The notes: generated by a model from the letters alone, not told the origin. Numbered from the stretch's first letter, positions 39,565 through 50,371 are shown. The stretch: DNA of 64,000 bases from Catenovulum adriaticum (GCF_026725475.1 NZ_CP109966.1:372001-436000); one strand, 5' to 3'. Program-made: numbers and translations.

Positions 39565-42419
39565 ATGATGAACACCTTAATATTTAATACATTTTTAAAA
39601 TTAAAACCACTTGGGTTGCTATGCCTTTTTTAGTGATAAGTGCATGTTCATTTAGCGGCATATACAATAACAGCTCAGGCAATTCTCAAGCTGCTACTGC
39701 CCCTATCACACTTAAAGTGGGTGAAGGTTTTGTGGATCCTATTGGTTATTATGAATCAATACCTCGTTTTTCTTGGCAAATTGACCCAACGGCAAGTTAT
39801 AAATTTCAACAAGCATTTCAAATTCAAATGGCATCGTCTGTCTCAAAGATTGCAGATGCTGATTTATGGGATAGTTTAAAACAACAATCATCAGCTAACG
39901 CTTGGATAAAATATCAAGGTAAACCACTGTCATCAAGTCAAAAAGTCTACTGGCGCGTTCGTATTTGGGATGAAGACAATCAGGTTTCTAATTGGAGCAA
40001 ACCAGCGACTATTGAATTAGGGTTATTGTCTAATCACGACTGGCAAGGCAAGTGGATCCGTCATCCAGAAACAGGTGATACGGTCACATTTGATGTATCC
40101 GATAATAAAACGAAAGAAGTTAAAACAGTAACAAACAAAGTTTATCGTCCACAATATTTAAGACGGTCTTTTACAACCCACGACAATACCAACTTAGAAA
40201 AGACAGAAATTAAACCTAGCATCAAACAAGTACGTTTATACATTACCTCAAAAGGTATTTTTAACGCTTATGTGAATGGTCAAAAAGTTTCAGAAGATGT
40301 GATGACCCCAGGTTGGACACCATATAAACAGCGGATTGAAACCTTAACCTATGATGTTACTTCGCTGGTTAATTTAGGTACAAATGTACTCGCGGCCACC
40401 GTAGCCGAGGGCTGGCATACCGGACGTTACTTAAAGTTAAGAGCATTAAAAGTCGAACCTTCAGCCTTATTAGCACAGCTTGAAATTACCTATAGCGATG
40501 GCACATCGCAAATAGTAACAACAGCTCAAAACTGGCAAGTGACACTTAACGGCCCTATTCGCTCGGCGGGTAATTGTGATGGCGAAACTTATGACGCTAA
40601 TTACGAAATGTCGGGGTGGAATACGGTTGATTTTAACGCTAATGACTGGAATACAGTTATCACCGAAAACATCGAACCACACGTTGCGCTAGCGCCTAAA
40701 CGCCACCAAGCGGCAGCGATAAAATTAACCATACCAGCACAAGAAATTGTTGAGGTAGCTAATCCAAAACCCGGAGTGGTGGTGTTTGATATGGGGCAAA
40801 ACATGCTGGGCGTGCCTGAATTATCATTGCCTGGTATTGCTAATCAAAAAATGACCTTTCGTTTTGCTGAAGCTCTACATAAAAATACCTTTTATACTAA
40901 AAATTTACGTACCGCAAAAGCAACAGACTACTATACGCCCGCTAAATCAGGCCAAATCAATTATATTCCTACTTTTACCTTTCATGGTTATCGATATGTC
41001 GAAATCTCAGGCTTTGATCAATCTAAAACACCTGAGTTAAGTTGGGTGAAGGGTCGAGTATTACATTCAAACTTTATTGTAAATGCCAATTTTAAAAGCG
41101 CTCATGCTAAGCTGAATAAACTCTCTAAAAATGTGGTTTGGGGCCTCCGCGGTAACTTTTTAGATATTCCAACCGATTGCCCACAACGAGATGAGCGTTT
41201 AGGTTGGACTGGTGACGCTCAAGTTTTTGCCGCACCTTCAATGTACATGGCTGATGTGTATGGCTTTTGGGCCGCATGGATGCAATCGGTCAGAGAAGCG
41301 CAAAACCCAGACGGCGGTGTACCAAACTTTGTACCAAATAAAGGCCATGGTTTTGGTAAATTAGCTTCTGCTGGCTGGGGAGATGTTGCCGTAATCATCC
41401 CTTGGGAGCTTTATTTATTAAATGGCGATAAACAATTTTTACGAGACAACTATGACATGATCAAAGGCTGGCTCGATTTTCACAACTCTAGGTCAGAAAA
41501 CTATATTTCGAGCCTACGTGGTTTTAAAGATTGGTTACAACCCTACGCCAAAAAAGGTCAAACGCCACAGTATTTAATATCCACGGCTTATTATGCACGC
41601 TCATTAGATTACGCCGTAAAAATCGCCAAAGTACTCGGTTATGAAAATGACGCTTCAGCCTATACCCAGACATTAAATAAAGTAAAACAGGCCTTTCGCA
41701 ATAAGTTTTACGATGAAAATACCAAGGTAAAAAGTGCCTCAACACAAACCAGTTATCTGTTACCACTGGCATTTGAGTTATTTGAGGGTCAAGACCGGAT
41801 TAATGCACAGCAACATTTAGTAAAAACCATTAAAGCCAGCGATAAACATTTAGGTACAGGCTTTTTAGGCACGCCTTTATTGGCCCCGGTACTACAAAAA
41901 ATCGGCCGAAGCGATTTGATGTTTGATGTATTGTTTAAAGAAACCTATCCCTCATGGTTTTATTCTATCAATAATGGCGCCACCACCACGTGGGAGCGAT
42001 GGAATTCATACTCACTTGCAGAAGGTTTTAGTAAAGAGTCCATGAACTCGCTTAACCATTACGCCTATGGCGCTGTAGCTAAATGGTTTTATGAAGGCAT
42101 TTTAGGCATTCAACCCGCCAGTGCAGGTTTTAAAGAGATTAATATTGCACCGCAATTTAATCATCGGTTAAAACATGCATCGGGCAGTTACAAAACACCT
42201 CAAGGTGAAGTAAAAGTGAGCTGGAAAATCGAGCAAGATCAACTTGATATGCAAGTCAGCATTCCAAAAAACAGCCGCGGTAATTTTAAGTTACCACAGG
42301 TGACTGACTTAACAATTAATGGCGTAAAATTAACTGAATCGAATCAGCACATTTTAGCTCAGCAACCACCCGGTGTTTACCAAATTAACGGCATCATTTT
42401 GCCTGCTAAATCAAACTAA
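39565..42419 (+). CDS. GH78 alpha-L-rhamnosidase; lipoprotein signal out of frame at a T6 tract
   Basis: The mature part (from 39621, about 930 residues) has the full GH78 set: WRVRIWDEDNQVSNWS, GNFLDIPTDCPQRDERLGWTGD with the catalytic acid Glu, and SLNHYAYGAVAKWFYEG near the end. The only good start, ATG at 39565 with AGG upstream, reads MMNTLIFNTFLKLKPLGLLCLF and then stops. One extra T in the run 39626-39631 would join it to LVISAC, giving a perfect lipoprotein signal. Read from the internal ATG at 39621 the export signal is only nine residues. Either a base-calling gap, a phase-variable tract or a real lesion. The next gene is a paralogue that has an intact signal. Confidence 0.85.
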
Positions 42420-42437
42420 AACATAAAGAGTAACCTT

Positions 42438-45236
42438 ATGAGTATCCAAAGTTTATTTAACAAAATGCCCTGTTATATTAATGGCCTGCTGCTGTTAATA
42501 TTGACCTCAGTCGCCGGCTGCAGCCTAAACGATAACGACAGTAACCGGATTGCCCAACCACAATCATTAAAAATTAACGAAGGCTTTAGCAATCCGCTTG
42601 GATTTTACGATGCAAAGCCCAATTTTTCATGGCAATTGCCAGCAAGTAGCAGCGTAAAAGCACAAAGCCGCTACCAAATAAAAGTGGTATCAAAACCTGA
42701 ACTGTTAAGCCAATCAGCCGATTTGTGGGACTCTGGGGTGGTACAGAGCGAACAAACAACTTTTATTGAATATCAGGGTAAAGCACTGGACTCAAGACAA
42801 AAAGTGTATTGGCAGGTTCGATTTTGGGATCAAAACCAACAGGTATCAAACTGGAGCGAACCGGCTCAGTTTGAGCTTGGTTTATTAAACAATCATGATT
42901 GGTCAGCAAAATGGATTGAAATTGATAGCAAAAAACCGATTCAATTAAATCAATATAAAACGCCTATTCATATACCACAGCATTTACGAACTGAGTTTAA
43001 CGCCAATAAAACCATAAAAAGTGCGCGTTTATATATTACGGCCAAAGGCGTATTTGAAGCTTTTATTAATGGCAAACGAATTGGAAACGATATATTAACG
43101 CCGGGCTACACGCCCTATAAAAAACGAATTGAAACCCTCACCTATGATGTGACCCCGCAAATTACCCAAGGGCTTAACGCAATAGGAATTCAACTGGCGG
43201 AAGGTTGGTATGCCGGCCGATTTGGGCCTAAACGCCATTGGCATAAAAAATTAAAGCTAACGCCAAAAGTACTGGCTCAATTAGAAATTGAATATGCCGA
43301 TGGCAGTCAACAACAAATTGTAACGGATCAAAACTGGCAAGCCACTCAAAATGGCCCTGTGCGCACCTCGGGTTTATATGATGGCGAACGTTATAATGCT
43401 AACGTTGAATTACCAGGCTGGGCGCAAACAGGGTTTGATAGCTCTGATTGGTCTGGGGTAAAAACATCAAACATTGAAGCGGATGTGTTACTGCAACCCA
43501 AACGCCATTTTACCTCTAAAAATAAACAACTATTACCTGCCCTTTCGGTTAATAAAGTTAATCGTAAAACCATCTTTGATTTAGGCCAGAATATGGTTGG
43601 CGTACCTAAAATAAAAGTGCCAATGAAACAAGGCCAAACCCTTAAATTGCGCTTTGCCGAAGGGGTAAATCAAGACGGTTCGCTTTATACCAAAAACCTA
43701 GGCAGTGCTAAGCAACTGGATTTTTATACCGCCAAACAAGACGGAATAGTTGAATGGCAGCCACAGTTCACCTTTCATGGTTTCCGCTATGTTGAAATCA
43801 GTGGTTACGACACTGAATTTAAACCAAAGCTAGATTGGGTAACGGGTGTAGTGCAATATACTGACTTTAAAATGACAGGTAAATTTGAAAGCTCAGATCC
43901 ACTGTTAAATCAACTGCAATCAAATATTGAATGGGGCTTAAAAGGTAACTTTTTAGATATACCAACCGATTGTCCGCAACGTTCAGAGCGTTTAGGTTGG
44001 ACAGGTGACGCCTTAGCTTTTGCCAATACGTCTTTGTATATTGCTGACAGCCATGCCTTTTGGTCGGCTTGGATGCAATCTATCCGAGAAGAGCAATTTG
44101 AAGATAACAGTATACCTGTGGTTGTTCCAAATGAAGTGGGCGAAATCGCTCAAGCGGGTTGGTCTGATGCAGCAGTCACTATTCCTTGGGATGTTTATTG
44201 GCGCACCGGTGATAAAAACATTTTGGCTGAAAACTATGAAATGATGACCCGCTGGATCAAATATCATCAAACTCAGCTCAATAACGGTATTAGTGAAATG
44301 TGGACAGTCGGCGACTGGCTACAACCTTATTCACAGCGTGAAGATTCAAGACGAGGCGAAACGGATCATAGCTTAATCTCAACCGCTTTTTATGCCCGTT
44401 CGGTCGAATTTACCTTAAACAGCGCCAAAGTATTAGGCAAAATCGACGATGTTAAAAAATACAGCACATTATTAGCCGAAATCAAAACAAGATTTCAGCA
44501 ACACTTTTTTGATCAAGGTGGCCGTTTGCAAGTGGGCAAACAAACTCAAACTGCTTATTTACTAGCAATAGGTTTTGATTTGCTAGATGCAGCTACCACA
44601 AAAAAAGCAGTCCCGCATTTATTAGCCACCTTTGAAGATGCAAATAACCACCTTAGAACCGGATTTTTAGGCACGCCACTGATTGCGCCAGTGCTGGAAA
44701 AAGTGGGCCGCACCGATTTGGCCTTTGATTTATTATTTAAAAAAACCTATCCATCTTGGTTATATTCAGTTACCCAAGGGGCAACGACAGTTTGGGAACG
44801 TTGGGATGGTTACACCCATAACAATGGTTTCGCAGACAAACAAGGTTCTTTAAATCACTATGCCTATGGCGCCATTGGCGAATGGATTTATGATCGCGTT
44901 GTTGGGATCAGTCCGCTCACTGCTGGGTATAAAAAAATACGTATCGCGCCGTTAATTACTGAGCATTTACAGTTTGCACAAGGAGAGTTCCAATCCGTTT
45001 ATGGCACCATAAAATCACATTGGGAAAAAACAAACTCTGGATTAATTATGAATATCAGCATCCCTAGCAATACCCAAGCGCAAATAGAGATACCCCATTT
45101 AAACAAGGCAGTTTATATTAATCAGCAACGACTAACATCGGATAGATTTGAGATTATCGAGCGTAATCAACAACATGTGGTTATTTTAGTTGAGGCGGGA
45201 GAGCATCAAATTGAAGTGAAATCAAAAGATTTATAA
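42438..45236 (+). CDS. GH78 alpha-L-rhamnosidase, lipoprotein
   Basis: 932 residues with signal MSIQSLFNKMPCYINGLLLL and lipobox VAGC. Domain order: two N-terminal beta-sandwich domains, an (alpha/alpha)6 barrel with GNFLDIPTDCPQRSERLGWTGD (catalytic acid Glu) and a C-terminal beta-sandwich. It begins 18 bases after the upstream paralogue, of nearly the same length and clearly homologous along its full length, so the pair arose by tandem duplication. Divergence suggests different substitution preferences (for example desulfated versus sulfated neighbours), which is inference. Confidence 0.92.
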   Translation: MSIQSLFNKMPCYINGLLLLILTSVAGCSLNDNDSNRIAQPQSLKINEGFSNPLGFYDAKPNFSWQLPASSSVKAQSRYQIKVVSKPELLSQSADLWDSGVVQSEQTTFIEYQGKALDSRQKVYWQVRFWDQNQQVSNWSEPAQFELGLLNNHDWSAKWIEIDSKKPIQLNQYKTPIHIPQHLRTEFNANKTIKSARLYITAKGVFEAFINGKRIGNDILTPGYTPYKKRIETLTYDVTPQITQGLNAIGIQLAEGWYAGRFGPKRHWHKKLKLTPKVLAQLEIEYADGSQQQIVTDQNWQATQNGPVRTSGLYDGERYNANVELPGWAQTGFDSSDWSGVKTSNIEADVLLQPKRHFTSKNKQLLPALSVNKVNRKTIFDLGQNMVGVPKIKVPMKQGQTLKLRFAEGVNQDGSLYTKNLGSAKQLDFYTAKQDGIVEWQPQFTFHGFRYVEISGYDTEFKPKLDWVTGVVQYTDFKMTGKFESSDPLLNQLQSNIEWGLKGNFLDIPTDCPQRSERLGWTGDALAFANTSLYIADSHAFWSAWMQSIREEQFEDNSIPVVVPNEVGEIAQAGWSDAAVTIPWDVYWRTGDKNILAENYEMMTRWIKYHQTQLNNGISEMWTVGDWLQPYSQREDSRRGETDHSLISTAFYARSVEFTLNSAKVLGKIDDVKKYSTLLAEIKTRFQQHFFDQGGRLQVGKQTQTAYLLAIGFDLLDAATTKKAVPHLLATFEDANNHLRTGFLGTPLIAPVLEKVGRTDLAFDLLFKKTYPSWLYSVTQGATTVWERWDGYTHNNGFADKQGSLNHYAYGAIGEWIYDRVVGISPLTAGYKKIRIAPLITEHLQFAQGEFQSVYGTIKSHWEKTNSGLIMNISIPSNTQAQIEIPHLNKAVYINQQRLTSDRFEIIERNQQHVVILVEAGEHQIEVKSKDL

Positions 45237-45256
45237 ACCTATAAATAGCAAAACAG

Positions 45257-45293
45257 CTTCAAAGTCAGCCATTAATATAGACTGACTTTGAAG
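45257..45293 (+). terminator. Strong hairpin after the GH78 pair
   Basis: CTTCAAAGTCAG pairs with CTGACTTTGAAG across a 13-base loop, 20 bases after the stop; a T-rich stretch (GATTTCATTTCTTG) follows. No gene is seen between here and 45515. Confidence 0.75.
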
Positions 45294-45514
45294 GATTTCA
45301 TTTCTTGAATGGATTATTGGGTTACCATATTTTTGTATTGTAAGAGCAGATGTAGGCGCCCCCGTATCAGGATTAAATCTGCCATTACAGGAATATTTTA
45401 TTAACGAGGTTTGTCATTCGTTAATATGGATGCAGGCCAACAAGCAGATGATTTAGTCTAAACTCGGGATAAGAAATTAGCTAAGAGATTAGCTTAATTA
45501 GATTTGAAAAAAGG

Positions 45515-45850
45515 TTACTTTTCTTGGCTTAGGTTGCACTGATACAGACGGGTTTCAATAACCGTTCTCTTATCTCCAAAAGCATTGTTATCCAACTGTA
45601 TTATTTGAGAGTAATCTATCACCTCATCAACTAAAACCGTATCTGCACCTGCTTCTGCTGCCAGCTCTTTTAACCGCCGATTACAGTGCCTTTCACCATT
45701 TTCACGGCGACTTTCACAGTTTTGCATCCGAATATATTTACATGATTGGGTAAGCTCTGTAACAATAACAACCTTGTCGGCTTCATTATTAGAAGCTGTA
45801 ACACAGGCTGCTAATATCAAAAAAAGTGGCCAAATCAAGAATAATTTCAT
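45515..45850 (-). CDS. Small lipoprotein, DUF4156-like
   Basis: 111 residues; lipobox LAAC (C16). The Cys-rich central part (SCKYIRMQNCESRRENGERHC) and AEAGADTVLVDEV resemble the DUF4156 outer-membrane lipoproteins, whose role is unknown. It has no obvious link to ulvan use. Confidence 0.65.
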   Translation of the reverse strand: MKLFLIWPLFLILAACVTASNNEADKVVIVTELTQSCKYIRMQNCESRRENGERHCNRRLKELAAEAGADTVLVDEVIDYSQIIQLDNNAFGDKRTVIETRLYQCNLSQEK

Positions 45851-46028
45851 TTAGAGTTTTCCCTTTATCATTTCAGATTATAGCAAGTCATGTGAATAGC
45901 TTGCTGCTGTTCAAATCATCACATCGCTTGTACTATAAAAACTCCGTAACTCACTGAAATAAAGTACAAGTAATTTGATGAAAGCTTTTTAAGGTGGAAG
46001 TTTTTAAGGTGAAAGTACAGGCAATCAG

Positions 46029-46058
46029 CAATAGAACACCAAACATGATGTTCTATTG
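46029..46058 (-). terminator. Hairpin after the large ulvan lyase gene
   Basis: CAATAGAACA pairs with TGTTCTATTG, 14 bases beyond the stop at 46072. It lacks a T tract on the minus strand, so termination is plausible but not certain. Confidence 0.5.
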
Positions 46059-46071
46059 CCTCGTACAGATA

Positions 46072-49014
46072 TTAATTAAAATATCTTCTGCGTATCGCTA
46101 ACAAAACAATCAATGCTGCAAATAATGATGTAGTGCTGCCACCACCTGAACTTGAACCTGATGTCTGATCTTGCTCATCGTTATCGTCTTCAGGGTCATT
46201 ATCGTCTGGCTGTGTTTCTTTTGCAGTTACCACAATCTGCATAGTTGTTTCTGACTGTAAATCTTGGCTATCCGTTGCCACTGCTTTTAAAACATGAGTG
46301 CCGACTGGCAAATCAGCCAGTTGAGTTTCACTTGCAGTCCATTGGTAAGGAGCAGATGTTAATGCCGAGATTTGAACACCATTCACAAACAAAGTAACTT
46401 GCTTGATTGTGCGTGTACTCATTGAGGTAGACGCAGTTACATCAATCGTTAATTCGTTATACCCCTGCTCAACGCTTAGTGAACTTTCACTAAAATTAAC
46501 CTCTGGCGCGACGACTGTTTCTTCTACAATTAAATCGGCAGTCACTTCTAACGTAAGGCCTTCACTATCGGTCACAATCGCTTTTAAAACATGAGTACCG
46601 ACAGGGAAGTTAAGTAACTCTTCTTTAAAATCATCATTATGGCCCCACTCGTATGGCGCAACCGATTCTTTTCGAATGAGATTACCATCAATGTACAGTG
46701 CGACGTCGGCAATAGTGCGGGTTTCAACTGGGGTTGATGCATCAACGCTCAAAGAGAAGCTGCTATACCCTTGTGAAACTGTGTAAGTCTCTTGCGAAAA
46801 TGATGCGCTCGGCGTTGGATCCACTACACTTAAATTCGATGTGGTTTCTGCTGTTTCACCTTTACTGTCATCCACAACGGCTTTTAATACATAGTCGCCA
46901 ATTGCTAAGCCCTTTAGGCTAGCCTCGGTATTTGACCATTTGTACGGTGCCGTATCGAGCGTTGAAATAAGCGTATCATCTAAATATAAACTAACCGAGT
47001 CAATGGTACGTGCGCTATCAGGCGTGCTCGCATCAACATTGATTTCAAGGTTTGTGTAATCTTTAACCACTGTGATATCTGATTTAACAAACTCGACTGT
47101 TGGTGTGCCTTCAACCACATTTAGAGTCATAAAAGTTTCAGAAGTGGCGCCTGTATCATCAGTTACTAGTGCTTTAACCGTATAAGAACCTAAGGCTAAA
47201 TTTTGTAATTTTGTTTCGCTTTCTGTCCAAGTAAACGGTGCCGCGTTAAGTGTGGACACCAGCTCATCATCTACATATAAAGAGACAGAAGCAATCGAAC
47301 GCGCAGGATCTTTAATGGATGGCGTGGCAGAAATTAATACTGATGAATAATCTTTAATTAAGGTTAATTCAGGCTGATCAAAATTAACGGATACGGTAGG
47401 AATATCCAAATCAATAATCTGTAGATGTAACGGCAGTGAATTGCCTGAACCTCTTTCCTGCAAATAATAATAAACTTTACCATCATGAATGTAGATAGTG
47501 CCGTGGGCAAATGTCGGCCCATCTGTTGCTTCATAAACTCGAGTAAAAATACTAGTACCACCTGCAGCCATTTCAACATACGGTCGGCCGTTATTAAGCC
47601 CAATAATGTAAATATTATCACCCGCAGTATAAATTGAAGTAGCCCCAACAAAGTCTGTGTCTATAATAAACTCTTCGGCTCCAGCAGGTTTATATGAGTG
47701 GATATAGACCTTTTCTTTTGGCACATCAGCAAAACCGTACTTGTCAGCTTCAGATGAATTGTTATTCGTTTGTACAAGACTAATGATATGAATATCACCA
47801 CGCGCAGTGACCGTCCAATCAAAATCTTTAACAATATAAACTGAGTTTGGTTGCTCGTGCGTTATATAATCACCGGGCTCAAATACTTTAATTTCATCTG
47901 AGTTAACCAGCGGATACGTCATGGGTTCACCTTTATGGTTTTTCCAATCTCCATCGCCTTGAGGATGATCCGAATAAGCATAATAAACACCATTTTGGTA
48001 TTTATATTTATCATCGTTGTCATTACTACGTTGCTGAAAACCAACACGAAGCTTACCATTTAGGTATTTCATATTACCGTATAAGCCCCAGTTGTAGGGG
48101 TTGCCGTGCGTTTTTTGATCTTTGTGGTTAAATGGCGTGAATTTAGACCACTTTTGATTTTCTGCATCATAACGGTTAAAGATATAAGCCCCGTTATTAT
48201 TACCCCCTAAACGCATATACAACAAAAGCGTACCATCTGTTGTTTCAAAAAATTTGGGGTACGTTAAACGCGCAAAATTACCTTTATCCGCAATATCGCC
48301 TGTCATCGTCAAATGTTTATAATCATCATCACCTTGGCTAACTTCACTGGTATCTTTCACAAACTTGTCTAAGGTAAAATCAGCGTCAGGTAGTTCAGCC
48401 GCCCCAGGCACGGAATAAGAATAACGGAAAAAATCATCTTTGAATTTACCGTCATAGTTATTATCGTCATAGGCGTGCATGTCGAAGACCATATGAATGG
48501 TGCCATTAATCGGACTCACCGCTAAACCGATGGTATTGTGTGATTCACCAATCCACCAATCACCTCTAAAACCAGTGTGTTGGTGCGGAAACTCAATATC
48601 AACCGTTTTACCAGTGAGGGTATTAAGCCGTGTTAACATCACGTGGCGATCGTCTTTACCACCACGATACCAAGTCATAAAGACATAATGTTTGTAAGTT
48701 TTAACCGCATCACCATGGGCAGAAATACTTCTGCCAAAATGAAAATCATAGACGTCAGTACCATTGTTTGGCACATTGTAACCAACATTACTACCATCAA
48801 AATAAAGGCCATTGTCCGCTATTTTAGTATCACTCTCTAACGTCACATCAGCATTTACATTTGCGGTTGTCAGCAATAAGGCAGCGGTTAATAGTTTAGA
48901 AGAAGTTTTAACTAAAGATTTTAGTATTAAATCAACACCTTTCATACGACTACGACAATTGCCAGTTGCTGACTTGTCGTCGCCAACTGGTATGCAGCTT
49001 GTAATGTTGTTCAC
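46072..49014 (-). CDS. Large ulvan-lyase-like enzyme with four Ig-like repeats and a GlyGly-CTERM-type tail
   Basis: 980 residues. The N-terminal 55 residues include a signal peptide (LLTAALLLTTANVNA). Residues about 60-545 form a beta-propeller of the BNR-repeat type used by ulvan lyases PL24/PL25: HGDAVKTYKHYVFMTWYRGGKDDRHVM, WWIGESHNTI (H159) and FDMHAY (H180), quoted in pieces. Four Ig-like repeats of about 96 residues follow (547-935). The end DDNDPEDDNDEQ, GSSSGGGSTTS, a hydrophobic stretch and RRRYFN is a GlyGly-CTERM-like sorting signal, expected to be processed by rhombosortase for surface display. The GTG start at 49014 has AGGT upstream; an ATG at 48945 is the alternative. Exact PL family not assigned. 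Confidence 0.82.
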   Translation of the reverse strand: MNNITSCIPVGDDKSATGNCRSRMKGVDLILKSLVKTSSKLLTAALLLTTANVNADVTLESDTKIADNGLYFDGSNVGYNVPNNGTDVYDFHFGRSISAHGDAVKTYKHYVFMTWYRGGKDDRHVMLTRLNTLTGKTVDIEFPHQHTGFRGDWWIGESHNTIGLAVSPINGTIHMVFDMHAYDDNNYDGKFKDDFFRYSYSVPGAAELPDADFTLDKFVKDTSEVSQGDDDYKHLTMTGDIADKGNFARLTYPKFFETTDGTLLLYMRLGGNNNGAYIFNRYDAENQKWSKFTPFNHKDQKTHGNPYNWGLYGNMKYLNGKLRVGFQQRSNDNDDKYKYQNGVYYAYSDHPQGDGDWKNHKGEPMTYPLVNSDEIKVFEPGDYITHEQPNSVYIVKDFDWTVTARGDIHIISLVQTNNNSSEADKYGFADVPKEKVYIHSYKPAGAEEFIIDTDFVGATSIYTAGDNIYIIGLNNGRPYVEMAAGGTSIFTRVYEATDGPTFAHGTIYIHDGKVYYYLQERGSGNSLPLHLQIIDLDIPTVSVNFDQPELTLIKDYSSVLISATPSIKDPARSIASVSLYVDDELVSTLNAAPFTWTESETKLQNLALGSYTVKALVTDDTGATSETFMTLNVVEGTPTVEFVKSDITVVKDYTNLEINVDASTPDSARTIDSVSLYLDDTLISTLDTAPYKWSNTEASLKGLAIGDYVLKAVVDDSKGETAETTSNLSVVDPTPSASFSQETYTVSQGYSSFSLSVDASTPVETRTIADVALYIDGNLIRKESVAPYEWGHNDDFKEELLNFPVGTHVLKAIVTDSEGLTLEVTADLIVEETVVAPEVNFSESSLSVEQGYNELTIDVTASTSMSTRTIKQVTLFVNGVQISALTSAPYQWTASETQLADLPVGTHVLKAVATDSQDLQSETTMQIVVTAKETQPDDNDPEDDNDEQDQTSGSSSGGGSTTSLFAALIVLLAIRRRYFN

Positions 49015-49248
49015 GTTTATACCTCGTTTGAAATAGATTTGTCTTAAGCCACTATTAACAGGTCTGAAACCCAGTTAACAAAAACCCAAAACGAAGACAA
49101 TTATTAATACATTATGCCAACATTTAAAATCATTATCAAACACAAACAATCAACTCAAATCACATTTAATTTATAAACGTGGATAACAATAAATAAACCA
49201 TTGCTTTTAATGACGAAATTTGTCAGTTAATGATTACCCCCACCTCTT

Positions 49249-49489
49249 TTATTTAACGCACAGTTTGATTGCCGAAATGCTTGTACCTAAAATTTACCAG
49301 CAATACTTAAACCTGTTCTAATACGGCTGAATTTCACCCGTCAGCAGCCAACTGATACAAGATATCAGACACATTAGTTAAATGACCGCCAAGTTTAAAA
49401 ACTTCATTAATAAAACAATGCATACAAGGGGGAAAAATCACTAACCAAATGATTTTATAATCTTTTATAGATGGCTGGCTTTTAAACTT
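49249..49489 (+). repeat. Dispersed repeat, copy 1 (about 241 bp)
   Basis: Closely similar to 57618-57862 and 58909-59157, all in the same orientation. Shared blocks include GGCTGAATTTCACCCGTCAG, AACTGATACAA and the end GGCTGGCTTTTAAACTT. It fills most of the gap 49015-49516, which has no gene besides this element and the leader of the ulvan lyase gene. Confidence 0.85.
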
Positions 49490-49516
49490 ACTCCCGTAAA
49501 GCTTCGCATTCATTTA

Positions 49517-50292
49517 TTATGAGCCTATCTTCCCGTAGCGGCTGCGTTGAGACAGATGCAATACAATTACTCCGCTCTCTGTTTTTACCGGAAAATACAT
49601 TTCATACCGACCATCGCTGGACGAGAACCAATGCTTTTTATTCTCTGCGCTAAAAACGGAGTTCAAGTATTTCCGTTCTTCACTGGACGTGCTTAATATG
49701 TAGTTCGCTTTTTGAGGTTCTTTGTCATCATTAAGGTACATGTATCCGCCAAAGCCCAATAAATACGACTTGTCATTGATATCATCTCTAACGATTACAG
49801 TAATAGAAGGAAATTTTTCCTCTACCTTACTTAAAATTTTAATATCTTGTGAGGTATTCTCGAGATACTCTCTTGTAAATGAGTAATTAGATAGTCTCGA
49901 CATAACATCACTTTGCTCTGTAACCAAATCAGCAGCAGAGGAAACAAGATAAGTTTCTTTTTTGTAGTGGCCATATCCCCCAAATATAGCCCCAAAAATA
50001 TAACCAGTAATGAACTTGTAAAAATAAAGACCGGACGAGTGGTATTTGATTTCCTTGCCTCGACATTTCTATTACCTTCAGCAATCGCAGTAAGATTGAA
50101 CATAATATTCAATATAATTGAGCCCGACAAAACTGCAAAGATACCCAATATACTTAGCAAAAACATTTCGGTCATATTTTCCCGAAATACCTTAAACCCA
50201 AAAACTGTAGAGCAAACAAAAATGAAAAACCAGTACATTAGCCCAACAACCGAAACTAATGCGATTTTGTTTGTAACTTTAACGATATTCAT
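49517..50292 (-). CDS. Uncharacterised membrane protein split by a -1 frameshift at A-AAA-AAG
   Basis: From ATG 50292 the frame gives MNIVKVTNKIALVSVVGLMY and three hydrophobic segments, then runs out of frame at about residue 112. A -1 shift at the heptamer A-AAA-AAG (49963-49957 on the minus strand) continues as ETYLVSSAADLVTEQSDV and gives a single protein of about 258 residues with an intact soluble C-terminus ending GKIGS. The heptamer is in the same phase as the dnaX slippery site, and GGGGGA lies 12 bases before it. Without the shift the product is 153 residues. The function is unknown. Upstream is an attC-like hairpin. Confidence 0.65.
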
Positions 50293-50310
50293 AATTTCAA
50301 TTCCATATGC

Positions 50311-50368
50311 TCATAACGATTTAGTATTCATACACACCTAGTTTGTGTGAATAAATCATTTGTTAAAC
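50311..50368 (-). other. attC-like hairpin before the split membrane-protein gene
   Basis: Read on the minus strand, GTTTAAC (fits RYYYAAC) and GTTATGA (loose fit to GTTRRRY) bound an imperfect stem GATTTA...TAAATC with unpaired bases. The gene start follows about 20 bases later, as in integron cassettes. No integron integrase is in the window; the match is weak. Confidence 0.3.
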
Positions 50369-50371
50369 GGG

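Noticed and set aside
45300..45514. A short frame with GAPVSGLNLPLQEYFINE that could be a gene remnant
   Set aside because: No start, no domain match and only about 35 codons.
47364..47651. Open frames inside large genes, for example within the ulvan lyase, TonB receptors and rhamnosidases
   Set aside because: They lie in other frames of well-supported genes and lack ribosome-binding sites or domain signals.
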